15,498 bases of DNA from Deltaproteobacteria bacterium (GTDB lineage Bacteria; Myxococcota; Polyangia; Haliangiales; Haliangiaceae). The stretch spans positions 1 to 15,498 of the forward strand of contig JAGSPR010000119.1 of assembly GCA_018262455.1 (NCBI GenBank), written 5' to 3'. Positions 7,553 through 14,040 of this stretch are shown here, one piece after another (positions within the stretch are counted from its first letter, which is position 1; every line of letters starts with the position of its first letter). Both the position numbers and the translations under genes were made by a program. The notes under the pieces were generated by a model that saw nothing but the letters and a program-made list of their open reading frames with translations, did not search any database and was not told the DNA's origin.

Positions 7553-7622
7553 ACGGGCCGACGCGCTGGCGCCGCACGGGTGTCGCGCTGGCACAACACC
7601 GGCGATCAGGCGAACATGCGTC

Positions 7623-8183
7623 GTGGCAAGCAGCGACGATAGGCCGGAGAGCCGGCGGACCCAATCTCGCCGAGCGCGACGAACCGCGGGCGACCGCTCG
7701 GCAGAGCTGGCGAATGCGCTGATGAAGCTGCCGGCCTCCGCACTCGCGAAGCTCGGGCTCGACGAGGAGGTGCGCGAGGCCGTCGATGGCGCACGGGCGA
7801 TCACCGCGCAGAACGCGCGTCGACGCGCGGAGCGTGCACTCGCGGGCGACCTGCGGCGCCACGATCTCGACGATCTCGCGAGTCGGCTCGCGAAGCTGGA
7901 TGCGACAGACACCGACGAGCGCGCGCGTTTCGAGACCGCCGAACGCTGGCGGACGCGCCTGATCGAGGAAGGCTCCGTGGCCGCGGCAGAGTTCCCAGGT
8001 GGCCCCCAGGAGCCGTTGCCACAGCTGATCGCACAGGCGCGGCGCGAGCGCACCACGGGCAAGCCACCAGGCGCGGCCCGGGCGCTGTTCCGGCATCTGG
8101 TCGCGGTATTGAAAGCACAGGCTGCGGCCGCCACCGCATCGGGCGATGCGGACGAGGCCGAGCCCGTGCGCGACGAGGACTGA
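7623..8183 (+). CDS. darP: DarP/YjgA-like ribosome-associated protein (DUF615)
   Basis: The product has 186 residues from the GTG at 7623, almost the length of Escherichia coli YjgA/DarP. The order of conserved pieces matches that family: a helix LANALMKLPASALAKLGLD (29-47), EVREAVDGARAITAQNARRR (49-68), GDLRRHDLDDLASRLAKLD (75-93), ETAERWRTRLIEEG (104-117), and the signature QLIAQARRERTTGKPPGAAR (134-153) followed by ALFRHLVAVL. In E. coli this protein binds the 50S precursor and helps late large-subunit assembly. Here the N-terminus is Arg/Ser-rich rather than acidic as in E. coli. An open frame extends upstream to 7470, but that part overlaps the preceding lipoprotein gene in another frame and is dropped. 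It is the only clear cytoplasmic housekeeping gene in the window apart from the sigma factor. The ribosome binding site is weak. Confidence 0.85.
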   Translation: MASSDDRPESRRTQSRRARRTAGDRSAELANALMKLPASALAKLGLDEEVREAVDGARAITAQNARRRAERALAGDLRRHDLDDLASRLAKLDATDTDERARFETAERWRTRLIEEGSVAAAEFPGGPQEPLPQLIAQARRERTTGKPPGAARALFRHLVAVLKAQAAAATASGDADEAEPVRDED

Positions 8184-8278
8184 CCCTGATCTTGAGCCCG
8201 TGATCCGCCGGCATGGCGACGCTCGGCGCCTCCTTCGATGAGTCGCGTGACCCACGTGCGAAACCGGCGCTGAGCGGA

Positions 8279-8596
8279 TCACCGACTCGCGGATGCGGAC
8301 GCCCTGGCCTCGGCGGCTTGGAGCCTGGTCGCCGCGGCGCGATGCTTCGCCGCGGCATTGCGGTTGGCCTCGAGGAAACGCTTGTCCTGCGCCTTCCAGC
8401 ACGGGGACGGATCGCCTACGGCCAGCTCGTTGCGTCGGGCCTTGAAGCATTCGGCCTCGATGGATTCCGCGGTCGCTTCGTAGTGGCGCGCCATGCGTTT
8501 GTGCTCGGCGACGCTGGTGTCGTGAGCGTTGAGGCCGCTGCCGCAGCTGGCGATGAGCAGCCACGGCATGACCGATCGACTGATGAGACGCAGCAT
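8279..8596 (-). CDS. Small lipoprotein of unknown function
   Basis: With the ATG at 8596 the product has 105 residues and a textbook lipoprotein signal: Arg3 and Arg7, VMPWLL, and LIASC with Cys18. An in-frame ATG at 8620 would add eight residues (MGVALQQG). The mature part is helical and rich in Ala, His, Arg and Glu (AEHKRMARHYEATAESIEAE and DKRFLEANRNAAAKHRAAA), with CFKARRNELAVGDPSPCWKA between two helical stretches. The two cysteines around the NELAVGDPSP loop may pair. It looks like a helical hairpin in the periplasm. I recognise no named family. It converges on the DarP-like gene, with 95 bp between the stops. The overlapping plus-strand frame is a shadow. Confidence 0.75.
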   Translation of the reverse strand: MLRLISRSVMPWLLIASCGSGLNAHDTSVAEHKRMARHYEATAESIEAECFKARRNELAVGDPSPCWKAQDKRFLEANRNAAAKHRAAATRLQAAEARASASASR

Positions 8597-8601
8597 GCCT
8601 T

Positions 8602-8614
8602 GTTGCAAAGCAAC
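8602..8614 (-). promoter_or_regulatory. Short perfect hairpin between a GGGAG and the lipoprotein start
   Basis: GTTGC (8602-8606) and GCAAC (8610-8614) form a 5 bp stem with a 3 nt loop. On the minus strand GGGAG (8618-8614) precedes the hairpin and ATG (8596) follows it five nucleotides after the stem. GGGAG is 17 nt from the ATG if the spacer is linear, but close if the hairpin folds. If translation starts at 8620 instead, this is simply coding sequence. Confidence 0.25.
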
Positions 8615-8664
8615 TCCCATTCCAGCTGGCATATGGACGGTTCTTCGCGTCGTCGGCGTCGCCC

Positions 8665-8713
8665 GATGCCTGATGCGCGATGCCTGATGCGCGATGCCTG
8701 ATGCCCGATGCCT
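8665..8713. repeat. Heptanucleotide tandem repeat (GATGCNN)x7
   Basis: Seven uninterrupted 7 bp units: GATGCCT, GATGCGC, GATGCCT, GATGCGC, GATGCCT, GATGCCC, GATGCCT. The first five positions are invariant and the last two vary, with CCT alternating against CGC or CCC. The array sits between the start of the small lipoprotein gene and the gene remnant at 8708. A 7 bp period is not a multiple of three, so copy-number change would shift any reading frame crossing it. It resembles the short tandemly repeated repetitive elements described in cyanobacteria, but only in style. Confidence 0.85.
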
Positions 8714-8860
8714 GAGCAATGTCCCAAGCCATCCAGCTGCTGCCTCGACGTGATCGCTGGCGAGCCGAATCGTCCGTACGCGGAGATCGGGACGGTCGAG
8801 ATCATGCGCGGAGGGAGCCTGGACGCGCATGGAGGGCGCGCGGCGGCTACCGCGCGTTGA
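8708..8860 (+). pseudogene. Probable remnant of a lipoprotein-like gene
   Basis: A 50-codon open frame starts at an ATG inside the last heptamer unit and ends at TGA 8858-8860. Its middle reads CLDVIAGEPNRPYAEIGTVE and then IMRGGSLDAHGG, with mainly G/C third positions from about 8741 on. The RPY-EIGTVE pattern recalls small bacterial lipoproteins that have a strand of this kind before an Ala-rich helix. Neither the signal peptide nor the expected C-terminal helix is present: the frame breaks after GGRAAATAR. It has no ribosome binding site. I read it as a decayed gene whose 5' end was replaced by the repeat array. It may equally be a chance open frame. Confidence 0.35.
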
Positions 8861-9016
8861 CCACGGTCCTGTGCAACCGGTTGTCCCTGACCAGGTGAGT
8901 AGCTGCGCGCCTGGCGACTCGAATAGCCACCGGCTGAAGCGGGGTCTCAGGAGAGCGGGATCCTGCGGCGTTGCAAGGCCGCGCGGTTGGCGCGCTCGCT
9001 GCACCGGGGCATCGGC

Positions 9017-9301
9017 ATGAAGAAGCCAGTGATGGTCCTCGGTGCACTCCTGTTCTCGCTCTTCGCCTTCACGGGCTCTGCACGCGCTGACGGCGAGACC
9101 TGCGGCGGTGTCGCGAACCTGCAGTGCCCCGGCAACGAGGTCTGCCAGCACGAGGGCTCCACCGACCAGACCGGGATCTGCGAGACCCCCAACGGCGGCG
9201 GTCCGGGCTGCGAGGTCGCGCCCGGCGGCGGCCCGGCGGCCGCGGCCACGTTCGGCCTCGTCGGTGCCGCACTGCTCTTGGGGCGCCGTCGCCGCCGCTG
9301 A
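9017..9301 (+). CDS. Small Cys-rich secreted protein with MYXO-CTERM-type tail
   Basis: The ATG at 9017 gives a 94-residue protein. A longer frame from 8987 would place ten extra residues before a clean signal peptide, so I reject it. The signal MKKPVMVLGALLFSLFAFTG ends with ARA, predicted cleavage after residue 24. The mature part begins with a four-Cys module (Cys29, 37, 43, 55; ETCGG, LQCPGNEVCQ, TGICE). This spacing is common in small extracellular Cys-rich domains and probably makes two disulfides. A Gly/Pro linker leads to GPGC (Cys65), more Gly/Pro, the hydrophobic AAAATFGLVGAALLLG and a run of five Arg at the very end, a complete MYXO-CTERM pattern. It is therefore likely to be sorted to the cell surface. 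The 3' end lies 25 bp from the convergent stop of the next gene. The role of the Cys module is unknown. Confidence 0.85.
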   Translation: MKKPVMVLGALLFSLFAFTGSARADGETCGGVANLQCPGNEVCQHEGSTDQTGICETPNGGGPGCEVAPGGGPAAAATFGLVGAALLLGRRRRR

Positions 9302-9326
9302 CCGAGGCGCGAAGCCAATGCGCTGG

Positions 9327-10448
9327 TCACAACGCCTCGACGACGGCCAGCGCCGAGATCCGAGCCCCAGCTCGGAGGCTCGCGTCTTCGACGATCGAAT
9401 CGCAGAACCCGCCCGTCGATGCGAAGTGCATGACCTCGCGCCCAGCGGGTGTCTCGGTGATCGCGAAGAATCGGGTGCCGACCGACCGATCAGGATTCAG
9501 GACCGCATCGACGTACGTTCGATCCGACGTGTCGCAGCGCACCGGACCAAGAAACCCGAGCTCGTCGCGAAAATAGAACACCCCATCGCGGGGATCGGCA
9601 GCTTGTCTGCCCGTCCACGCCAAGACGACCGGCGGGGCAAACAGCGAGTTGATGGTGCGCAGGGTGGTATCCGGCTGCTCTGCAACCAACGGGGAGGCCT
9701 GAAGGTCTCCCGTGACCGGGTCGATCTCGGCCGCGGCGAACGCTCCCGGCTTGAGCGTGAGCATGCGTGAGGGATCGCGCGCGTTGCGGGTCATGCGCGC
9801 AAGGCCCGTCGTCGTGAGGGTCGTCGCGTCCACGAACGCACCCGTATCGAGGCGATGCGTCTCGAGGAACCTGAGATCGGAGCTCGTCTTGCTGAGCAGG
9901 CCCACAAGGAGGCTCGGCGTGTCGGTTCCGATCAGCGTGGCGTCGATGGGAATTCCGAACGAGTTCGAGATCGGCGCCGCCCACTCCTGTTCGTTGGTCT
10001 GCACGTCGAGCAGGTGGATCTGTTGCTCGCTGAGGACCGCCACCTTGTCCGGCGGCACCCACGCGAGCGCACGAGGATCGGTCGGAAGGGTATCTTTGCC
10101 GGTGAGGTCTCCAACGCACCGCGTGACGCCGTCGTTGCGGATCGAGAACCGGAGAACGCGCCCGACGGCCTGCTGGGTGAGATCCTGGACCGCGACCAGC
10201 AGGATGGGCGGCGTGCACGTGGAGAACGAATCTGGAGGCACCGAACCATCGATGGCGACGGTGCAGTCCTGATCGATCGTCGCGGACGTGTGGCAGAACC
10301 CGTCCGTGCCGCATGCGGTCTCGTCGGGGCAGAGATCGTTGGCGCCACATTGCACGGCACAGTTGGGAAGCGTCGGCCAGCAACCGGGTGCGGCGACGAT
10401 CGTCATGATCGAGAGACCCAGCAATCGGCTGACGCCCTGTACGGCCAC
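9327..10448 (-). CDS. Lipoprotein with Cys-rich head and propeller-like body
   Basis: The protein has 373 residues. The GTG start at 10448 has an AGGGTGA ribosome binding site 7 nt upstream (10456-10462). The signal MAVQGVSRLLGLSIMTIV ends at AAPGC, Cys23, with an unusual Pro at -2. A Cys-rich head (residues 23-62: NCAVQCGANDLCPDETACGT, then DGFCH and DQDC) resembles modules found at the N-terminus of many myxobacterial surface proteins. The remaining 300 residues repeat short strand patterns (KVAVLSEQQIHLLDVQTNEQ, DPSRMLTLKPGAFAAAEID, RDGVFYFRDELGFLGPV) that suggest a beta-propeller, but I cannot count blades reliably. It is probably exposed in the periplasm or on the surface. No enzymatic residues are evident. 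It lies 127 bp downstream of the extensin-like gene on the same strand. Confidence 0.8.
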   Translation of the reverse strand: MAVQGVSRLLGLSIMTIVAAPGCWPTLPNCAVQCGANDLCPDETACGTDGFCHTSATIDQDCTVAIDGSVPPDSFSTCTPPILLVAVQDLTQQAVGRVLRFSIRNDGVTRCVGDLTGKDTLPTDPRALAWVPPDKVAVLSEQQIHLLDVQTNEQEWAAPISNSFGIPIDATLIGTDTPSLLVGLLSKTSSDLRFLETHRLDTGAFVDATTLTTTGLARMTRNARDPSRMLTLKPGAFAAAEIDPVTGDLQASPLVAEQPDTTLRTINSLFAPPVVLAWTGRQAADPRDGVFYFRDELGFLGPVRCDTSDRTYVDAVLNPDRSVGTRFFAITETPAGREVMHFASTGGFCDSIVEDASLRAGARISALAVVEAL

Positions 10449-10575
10449 GGGACCGTCACCCTATCAGGGCCTTGTCTCGGTGACCGAAGATTCGACCTTC
10501 AACCGGGTCGGCCGGACCGTCGGCGCCATTCGGCACCGCATCGTCGACGTGCGTTTCGCGACGTAGATCCGGACG

Positions 10576-11394
10576 TTATTGCAGTGCCACCCGCGCCGAT
10601 CGCGCGATCGTGGTGCTGAGCGCCGGTGCGTCGGGGGCCAGGAAGCTCACGACCGCTTCGACGTGGAAGTGGTTGTAGTGCGAGATCGGATCGTTGTGGG
10701 GCGTGATGATGTTGTGAAACTCACCCGTCGCAAGGAACAGGCTCTCGACCGCCGTGAGCAGGATGTCGCCGTCCTTGTACGAGGTCTCGACGTTGACCTC
10801 GCGACCGGTGTCATCGACGAAAGCTCCGATGTCCATCGCCACCGCGATCGCGTGGCGCGACAGCTCCCTGCCCCTGAACGTGCGGATGTAGCTCAGGTCG
10901 TAGATGCTTCCGAACTTGACCTCACGGACTCCGAGGCCCTTGAGCTCGGGGCCGATCGTCGCGAGCGCGAGGCCAAGCTGACACTCCATGGTCGACGATG
11001 CCTTGGGGCCGAACCTGTTCGTGTACTCGATCCCCCCGAGCATCCCGTCGGTGATGACGATCGGGTCGGCGATTCGCCCCTGGCGACGCGCGGGCTTCCA
11101 CTGCACGCCCAGAGCGTCGAGCTTGCGCTCGCAGGCCTTGCCGGCATCGTCCATCGCGCGAGACGGCGGCCACGAGAACCCGGGCGGGAGCCCGTCGTAC
11201 ATCCTCTTCACGACCGCGATCGCCCGCGAGAACGTCTTGCGCTGAATCTTCCGCGTCGAGCCGCGCTTCGACAACTTCACCGGCTTCTTCGTGTGCTTGC
11301 GCTGATGGTTGATCGCAGCCGACCTCGTCACCGGATCGGCTTCGACACGGATGGCCCCGAGGAGTATGGGGATCACGAGCATCGAGCGAAGCAT
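10576..11394 (-). CDS. Secreted extensin-like protein (M15-type metallopeptidase fold)
   Basis: The product has 272 residues from the ATG at 11394, with AAGAGG just upstream. A longer open frame runs on for 1.3 kb but is antisense to the SGNH gene. A signal peptide (MLRSMLVIPILLGAIRVEA) and a basic stretch (residues 30-60, many Lys/Arg) precede the domain. The domain shows the extensin-like C-terminal pattern: CERKLDALGV (88), then GMLGGIEY, STMECQLGLAL (134), FGSIYDLSYIRTFRGRELSR (161), HAIAVAMDIGAF (181) and SHYNHFHVEA (238). His181, Asp188 and His244 correspond to the zinc ligands of the D-Ala-D-Ala carboxypeptidase-like fold, so a zinc-dependent peptidoglycan peptidase role is plausible. 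The family includes members of unknown activity. It is divergent to the SGNH esterase gene across 93 bp, fitting a shared wall-remodelling role. Confidence 0.85.
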   Translation of the reverse strand: MLRSMLVIPILLGAIRVEADPVTRSAAINHQRKHTKKPVKLSKRGSTRKIQRKTFSRAIAVVKRMYDGLPPGFSWPPSRAMDDAGKACERKLDALGVQWKPARRQGRIADPIVITDGMLGGIEYTNRFGPKASSTMECQLGLALATIGPELKGLGVREVKFGSIYDLSYIRTFRGRELSRHAIAVAMDIGAFVDDTGREVNVETSYKDGDILLTAVESLFLATGEFHNIITPHNDPISHYNHFHVEAVVSFLAPDAPALSTTIARSARVALQ

Positions 11395-11487
11395 GGCCTC
11401 TTGTACCAAACCTCGGCCTCCGCCACGAATCTTTGGACGTGCGCGTACGCGAACCTGGTGCCATGTTCGGTGGTAGCGTTGTCGGGG
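11395..11487. promoter_or_regulatory. Divergent intergenic region between two wall-enzyme genes
   Basis: Only 93 bp separate the starts of the extensin-like (-) and SGNH (+) genes, so promoters for both must lie here or overlap the genes. I see no clean -35/-10 pair on either strand and no obvious operator. Confidence 0.35.
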
Positions 11488-12855
11488 ATGGGTCGCGTGC
11501 AACAGGCATTGGTTGTCTGGGTCGCGTGCAATAGCGGAACGCCCGCACCTCCGGCGGCGGAGCCGCAGCATGCAGTCACTCGCGCCAAGGCCGGCGCGGA
11601 GCCCGCGGCCCCGATCGAGACGTGCCCGGACCTCCACTTCGCGGCGCCGACCACGCTCGAGCTCACGTCGGGTCATGACACCGCGGTCCCCGACGTCATC
11701 GATTTCGGCGGCCACTCGCTGGATCCGTTCTTCGACAAGCTCGCCCGGGTTGCGCGACGGATCCCGGGCGAGACGCTGCGCATCGGGATGTACGGCGACT
11801 CCAACTGGACCAACGATCGGACGGCCGGCGAGATCCGGCGGCGGCTCCAGGGGCTGTTCGGCGATAGCGGGCATGGCTGGGTGGCATTCGGTGAGCCGTG
11901 GGGCTGGTACCACCACAACAACCTCCAGCACGGAGTCACCGGCAAGTGGACTCCGTGGAACCTGTCGACGATGGAGAACCGCGACGGCCTGTATGGCTTC
12001 GCGGGGATCGCCGCCGAGTCGACGCAGGCCGGTGCCACGGTCTGGGCTGCGACGGCGAAAACCGGCGATCCGGTCGGCACCGTCGTCACGACGTTCGAGC
12101 TGTACTACCTGGCGCGACCGAACGGCGGTTCGTTCGAGGTGCTGATCGACGGACGATCGCACGAGCTCGTGACGACCCACGCCGCCACGACGGAGATGAA
12201 GTTCCTCCGCTACCCGGTCAGTGAGGGCCCGCACCGGCTCACCGTGAAGGTGACATCCGGACGCGTGCGCGTGTTTGGCGTGACGCTCGAGCGCGACGCG
12301 ACGGGCGTGGTCGTCGATGGGCTCGGCGTGAGCGCGCTCAATGCACTCAACATGCTGCGGATGAACCCGGCCCAGCTGTCCGCGGGGCTCGCGCACCGTG
12401 GCTACGATCTCGTGGTCGAGACGACGGGCACGAACATGTGGTCGCCCAGGAATCATCCGATCTGGATGGCGAGGATCATCGCGCTGTGGCGTGCCGCGCT
12501 GCCCAGCGCGTCGTTCCTGCTGTGGTCGCCGCCCGACTTCGTCGCCAAGGGCAGACCGACGCCAACGTTCTCCGAGCCGCGGATGCGCTCGTGCACCAAG
12601 GAGAAGCGGGACATCGCCGAGGCGAACAAGATCGGGTTCTGGAACCAGTACGAGGCGCTCGGTGGTTGGGGGTCGATGCCGAAGTGGCTCAAGGAGCTGT
12701 GGTCGGAGCCCGATGGGGTACACCTCGGTCCGAGGATGAACCGGTACGTCGGAGAGAGGTTCGTGTTCGCGATTGCCAAGGAGCTCGCACGTCGTGTCGA
12801 GCAGAACCCGAAGCTAGGCTGCCCGCAAAGCTCGCCGCGCCGATCGATCGACTGA
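11488..12855 (+). CDS. SGNH-hydrolase, Ape1/PatB-like peptidoglycan O-acetylesterase candidate
   Basis: The protein has 455 residues from the ATG at 11488. The N-terminus (MGRVQQALVVWVACNSG) may be a lipoprotein signal with Cys14, but Trp at -3 is atypical, so the export mode is uncertain. The four SGNH blocks are present: IGMYGDSNW with nucleophile Ser105 (block I), VVVDGLGVSA with Gly280 (II), ETTGTNMW with Asn316 (III) and EPDGVHLG with Asp409 and His412 (V). Between blocks I and II lies a beta-rich insert (about 196-270, FELYYLARPNGGSFEVLIDG onwards) like the carbohydrate-binding-type insert of Ape1/PatB enzymes. RRRLQGLFGDSGHGWVAFGE after block I is also like those enzymes. The residue after GDS is Asn rather than the usual His. 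A likely role is removal of acetyl groups from muropeptides, which would open the wall to hydrolases. The substrate is inferred. Confidence 0.85.
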   Translation: MGRVQQALVVWVACNSGTPAPPAAEPQHAVTRAKAGAEPAAPIETCPDLHFAAPTTLELTSGHDTAVPDVIDFGGHSLDPFFDKLARVARRIPGETLRIGMYGDSNWTNDRTAGEIRRRLQGLFGDSGHGWVAFGEPWGWYHHNNLQHGVTGKWTPWNLSTMENRDGLYGFAGIAAESTQAGATVWAATAKTGDPVGTVVTTFELYYLARPNGGSFEVLIDGRSHELVTTHAATTEMKFLRYPVSEGPHRLTVKVTSGRVRVFGVTLERDATGVVVDGLGVSALNALNMLRMNPAQLSAGLAHRGYDLVVETTGTNMWSPRNHPIWMARIIALWRAALPSASFLLWSPPDFVAKGRPTPTFSEPRMRSCTKEKRDIAEANKIGFWNQYEALGGWGSMPKWLKELWSEPDGVHLGPRMNRYVGERFVFAIAKELARRVEQNPKLGCPQSSPRRSID

Positions 12856-13177
12856 GCTCGCCGCGCGCGAATGCCGCTCGCCTCCTACACCAGCGACCAC
12901 GAGGGCACGGGTGACTACGCGGTCGTACGAAGTCGTGGAGCCCGCGGCCCATCGGTTTCCAGGTCTTGCTGTTCCTCGCGCTGTTCTCGATCGTTTCGAT
13001 CCGAGAACGGCATGCGTTCTGGTCGTCATGGCTCGGTCGTTTGCTCGCGATCGGGCGCACGCGCGGCGCGGAGTTGGCGGTGAGCCCCAGGTACCGCTGC
13101 GTACGGGAGATCCGGAAGGGTCCATCCCACCCGAGGAGAGCTCTCCCATCACGGTTGCCTGGGGCCCACCATGAACC
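12856..13177. other. Interval without a recognisable gene
   Basis: These 322 bp lie between the convergent stops of the SGNH gene and the alpha/beta hydrolase gene. Several open frames cross it on both strands, but none combines a start, a ribosome binding site and a steady third-position bias. One plus-strand frame from TTG 12966 begins with a hydrophobic stretch (LLFLALFSIVSI) but then becomes basic and uninformative. The stretch also holds the inverted repeat AGAACG-GCATG-CGTTCT at 13004-13020. I see no intrinsic terminator. Confidence 0.5.
13004..13020. repeat. 6 bp inverted repeat, operator-like or hairpin
   Basis: AGAACG (13004-13009) and CGTTCT (13015-13020) are perfect inverted arms around GCATG. 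It lies in the middle of a gene-free stretch between two convergent genes, so it is badly placed for an operator unless an unseen small gene exists there. It may be chance or part of a 3'-end structure. Confidence 0.25.
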
Positions 13178-13981
13178 TTAGAGGCCACGGATCGGGGCCT
13201 TTCGTGATGCGTCTGGGAGGCTCGCGATGCGCGATGCGCGGAGGACCATCGGCAGCGCGACGCCACCGGTGACGAGCGGCATGTGCCCGAGCTGCGAGTG
13301 CACGTACACGATCCGCGCCGTTCGCGCGCCTTCGAGATGTCCTCGTTCTCGGGGCGGGAAGCGCTGGAACACCTTCGTCTCCGGAAGCGTCGCGTGAAGT
13401 TGATCGGCCCACGGCCGCGTGAGCTCGCCGACATCGATCAGCCGGCGATCCTGGGATCCCGCGATCCACTCGCGGATCTCGGGAAGCTCGCCGTACAACG
13501 CGTCGAGCAGGCCGATCGTGTCGATCGCGTCGCCTTCGCCGACCCAGGCCGAGAGCGTCCGGTGCGCCCCGGAATGGCCGACCGCGACGACGGGCCCGTC
13601 GGGCAAGGGTTCGTGCAGGCTCGTCTCGACCTGCGCGAGCAACGCCGTCGCGCTCGTCCACGACACCTCATCGCCGGGCGCCGCGGGTGCCTCGCACGCG
13701 ATGAACAGCGCGTTGATCCCGGACTCGGCAAACTGACGATCCAGATGATGTTCGCGCCACGCATGGTCGACGTCGGTGAAGTAGCCGTGCACGTAGAGCA
13801 CGATGCCCGCGTTCGCCGCGTCGTAGCCGGGTGGAGTCCACACGTGGATCGGGCCGTGCGGTGTCTTGATCCGCCGGTGTCGAGCAAGAACGGACTCGTC
13901 TGCGCTCACCGTGTGCGCGGCGAGGACCAGCGCGACGCAGGTCAGCATCCTTGCTCGTCTCGCTCGACGATCGGGCCTCAC
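13178..13981 (-). CDS. Secreted alpha/beta hydrolase (serine esterase-like)
   Basis: The GTG at 13981 gives 267 residues with an Arg-rich n-region (MRPDRRARRARM) before the hydrophobic LTCVALVLAA and TVSA, a plausible signal peptide. The ATG at 13948 gives 256 residues but removes the positive charges. Neither has a good ribosome binding site. The body follows the alpha/beta hydrolase order: IHVWTPPGYDAANAGIVLYV (45-64), HGYFTD (65-70, oxyanion region), nucleophile elbow VAVGHSGAHRT with Ser137, IGLLDALYG with a candidate acid Asp160, and SQLGHMPLV with candidate catalytic His233. The substrate cannot be told; esterase-like activity is likely. The C-terminal tail (from about 248) is encoded by heptamer-like sequence and may lie outside the fold. 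The gene sits 59 bp downstream of the kinase gene on the same strand and is probably co-transcribed with it. Confidence 0.8.
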   Translation of the reverse strand: MRPDRRARRARMLTCVALVLAAHTVSADESVLARHRRIKTPHGPIHVWTPPGYDAANAGIVLYVHGYFTDVDHAWREHHLDRQFAESGINALFIACEAPAAPGDEVSWTSATALLAQVETSLHEPLPDGPVVAVGHSGAHRTLSAWVGEGDAIDTIGLLDALYGELPEIREWIAGSQDRRLIDVGELTRPWADQLHATLPETKVFQRFPPRERGHLEGARTARIVYVHSQLGHMPLVTGGVALPMVLRASRIASLPDASRKAPIRGL

Positions 13982-14040
13982 AGGCAGGAGGACGGGGCCC
14001 GTTGTCGCGTGTTCACGACAATCGGATGTCGGCAGCCGAC

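Larger units (their letters stand above)
8621..9016. other. Gene-poor interval with repeat array and remnant
   Basis: Between the small lipoprotein gene and the Cys-rich MYXO-CTERM gene there are about 400 bp without an intact gene. They hold the heptamer array (8665-8713), the remnant (8708-8860) and a GCGGC/GCCGC inverted repeat (8965-8969 and 8978-8982) in the presumed leader of the next gene. Other open frames crossing it lack coding signals. Confidence 0.6.

Noticed and set aside
6548..8134. Upstream extension of the ExbD-like gene to an 810-codon frame
   Set aside because: It runs antisense through a lipoprotein gene and the DarP-like gene. A signal peptide begins exactly at the Met at 6547.
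8665..8713. Heptamer array as a CRISPR
   Set aside because: Units are 7 bp and directly abut. There are no spacers and no cas genes.
10579..11487. N-terminal extension of the SGNH gene to 758 codons
   Set aside because: It is antisense to the extensin-like gene, which has clear zinc-ligand motifs.
11395..12723. N-terminal extension of the extensin-like gene to 715 codons
   Set aside because: The extension is antisense to the SGNH gene and shows only low-complexity Arg/Ala sequence. The signal peptide at 11394 marks the true start.
13004..13020. Inverted repeat as a LexA-type box
   Set aside because: The spacing does not match LexA sites known to me, and no promoter or gene start lies next to it.
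12911..13181. Short plus-strand frames between the SGNH and hydrolase genes
   Set aside because: Third-position bias is mixed, starts are GTG or TTG without ribosome binding sites, and no frame shows a convincing protein pattern. One hydrophobic stretch near 12966 is not enough.
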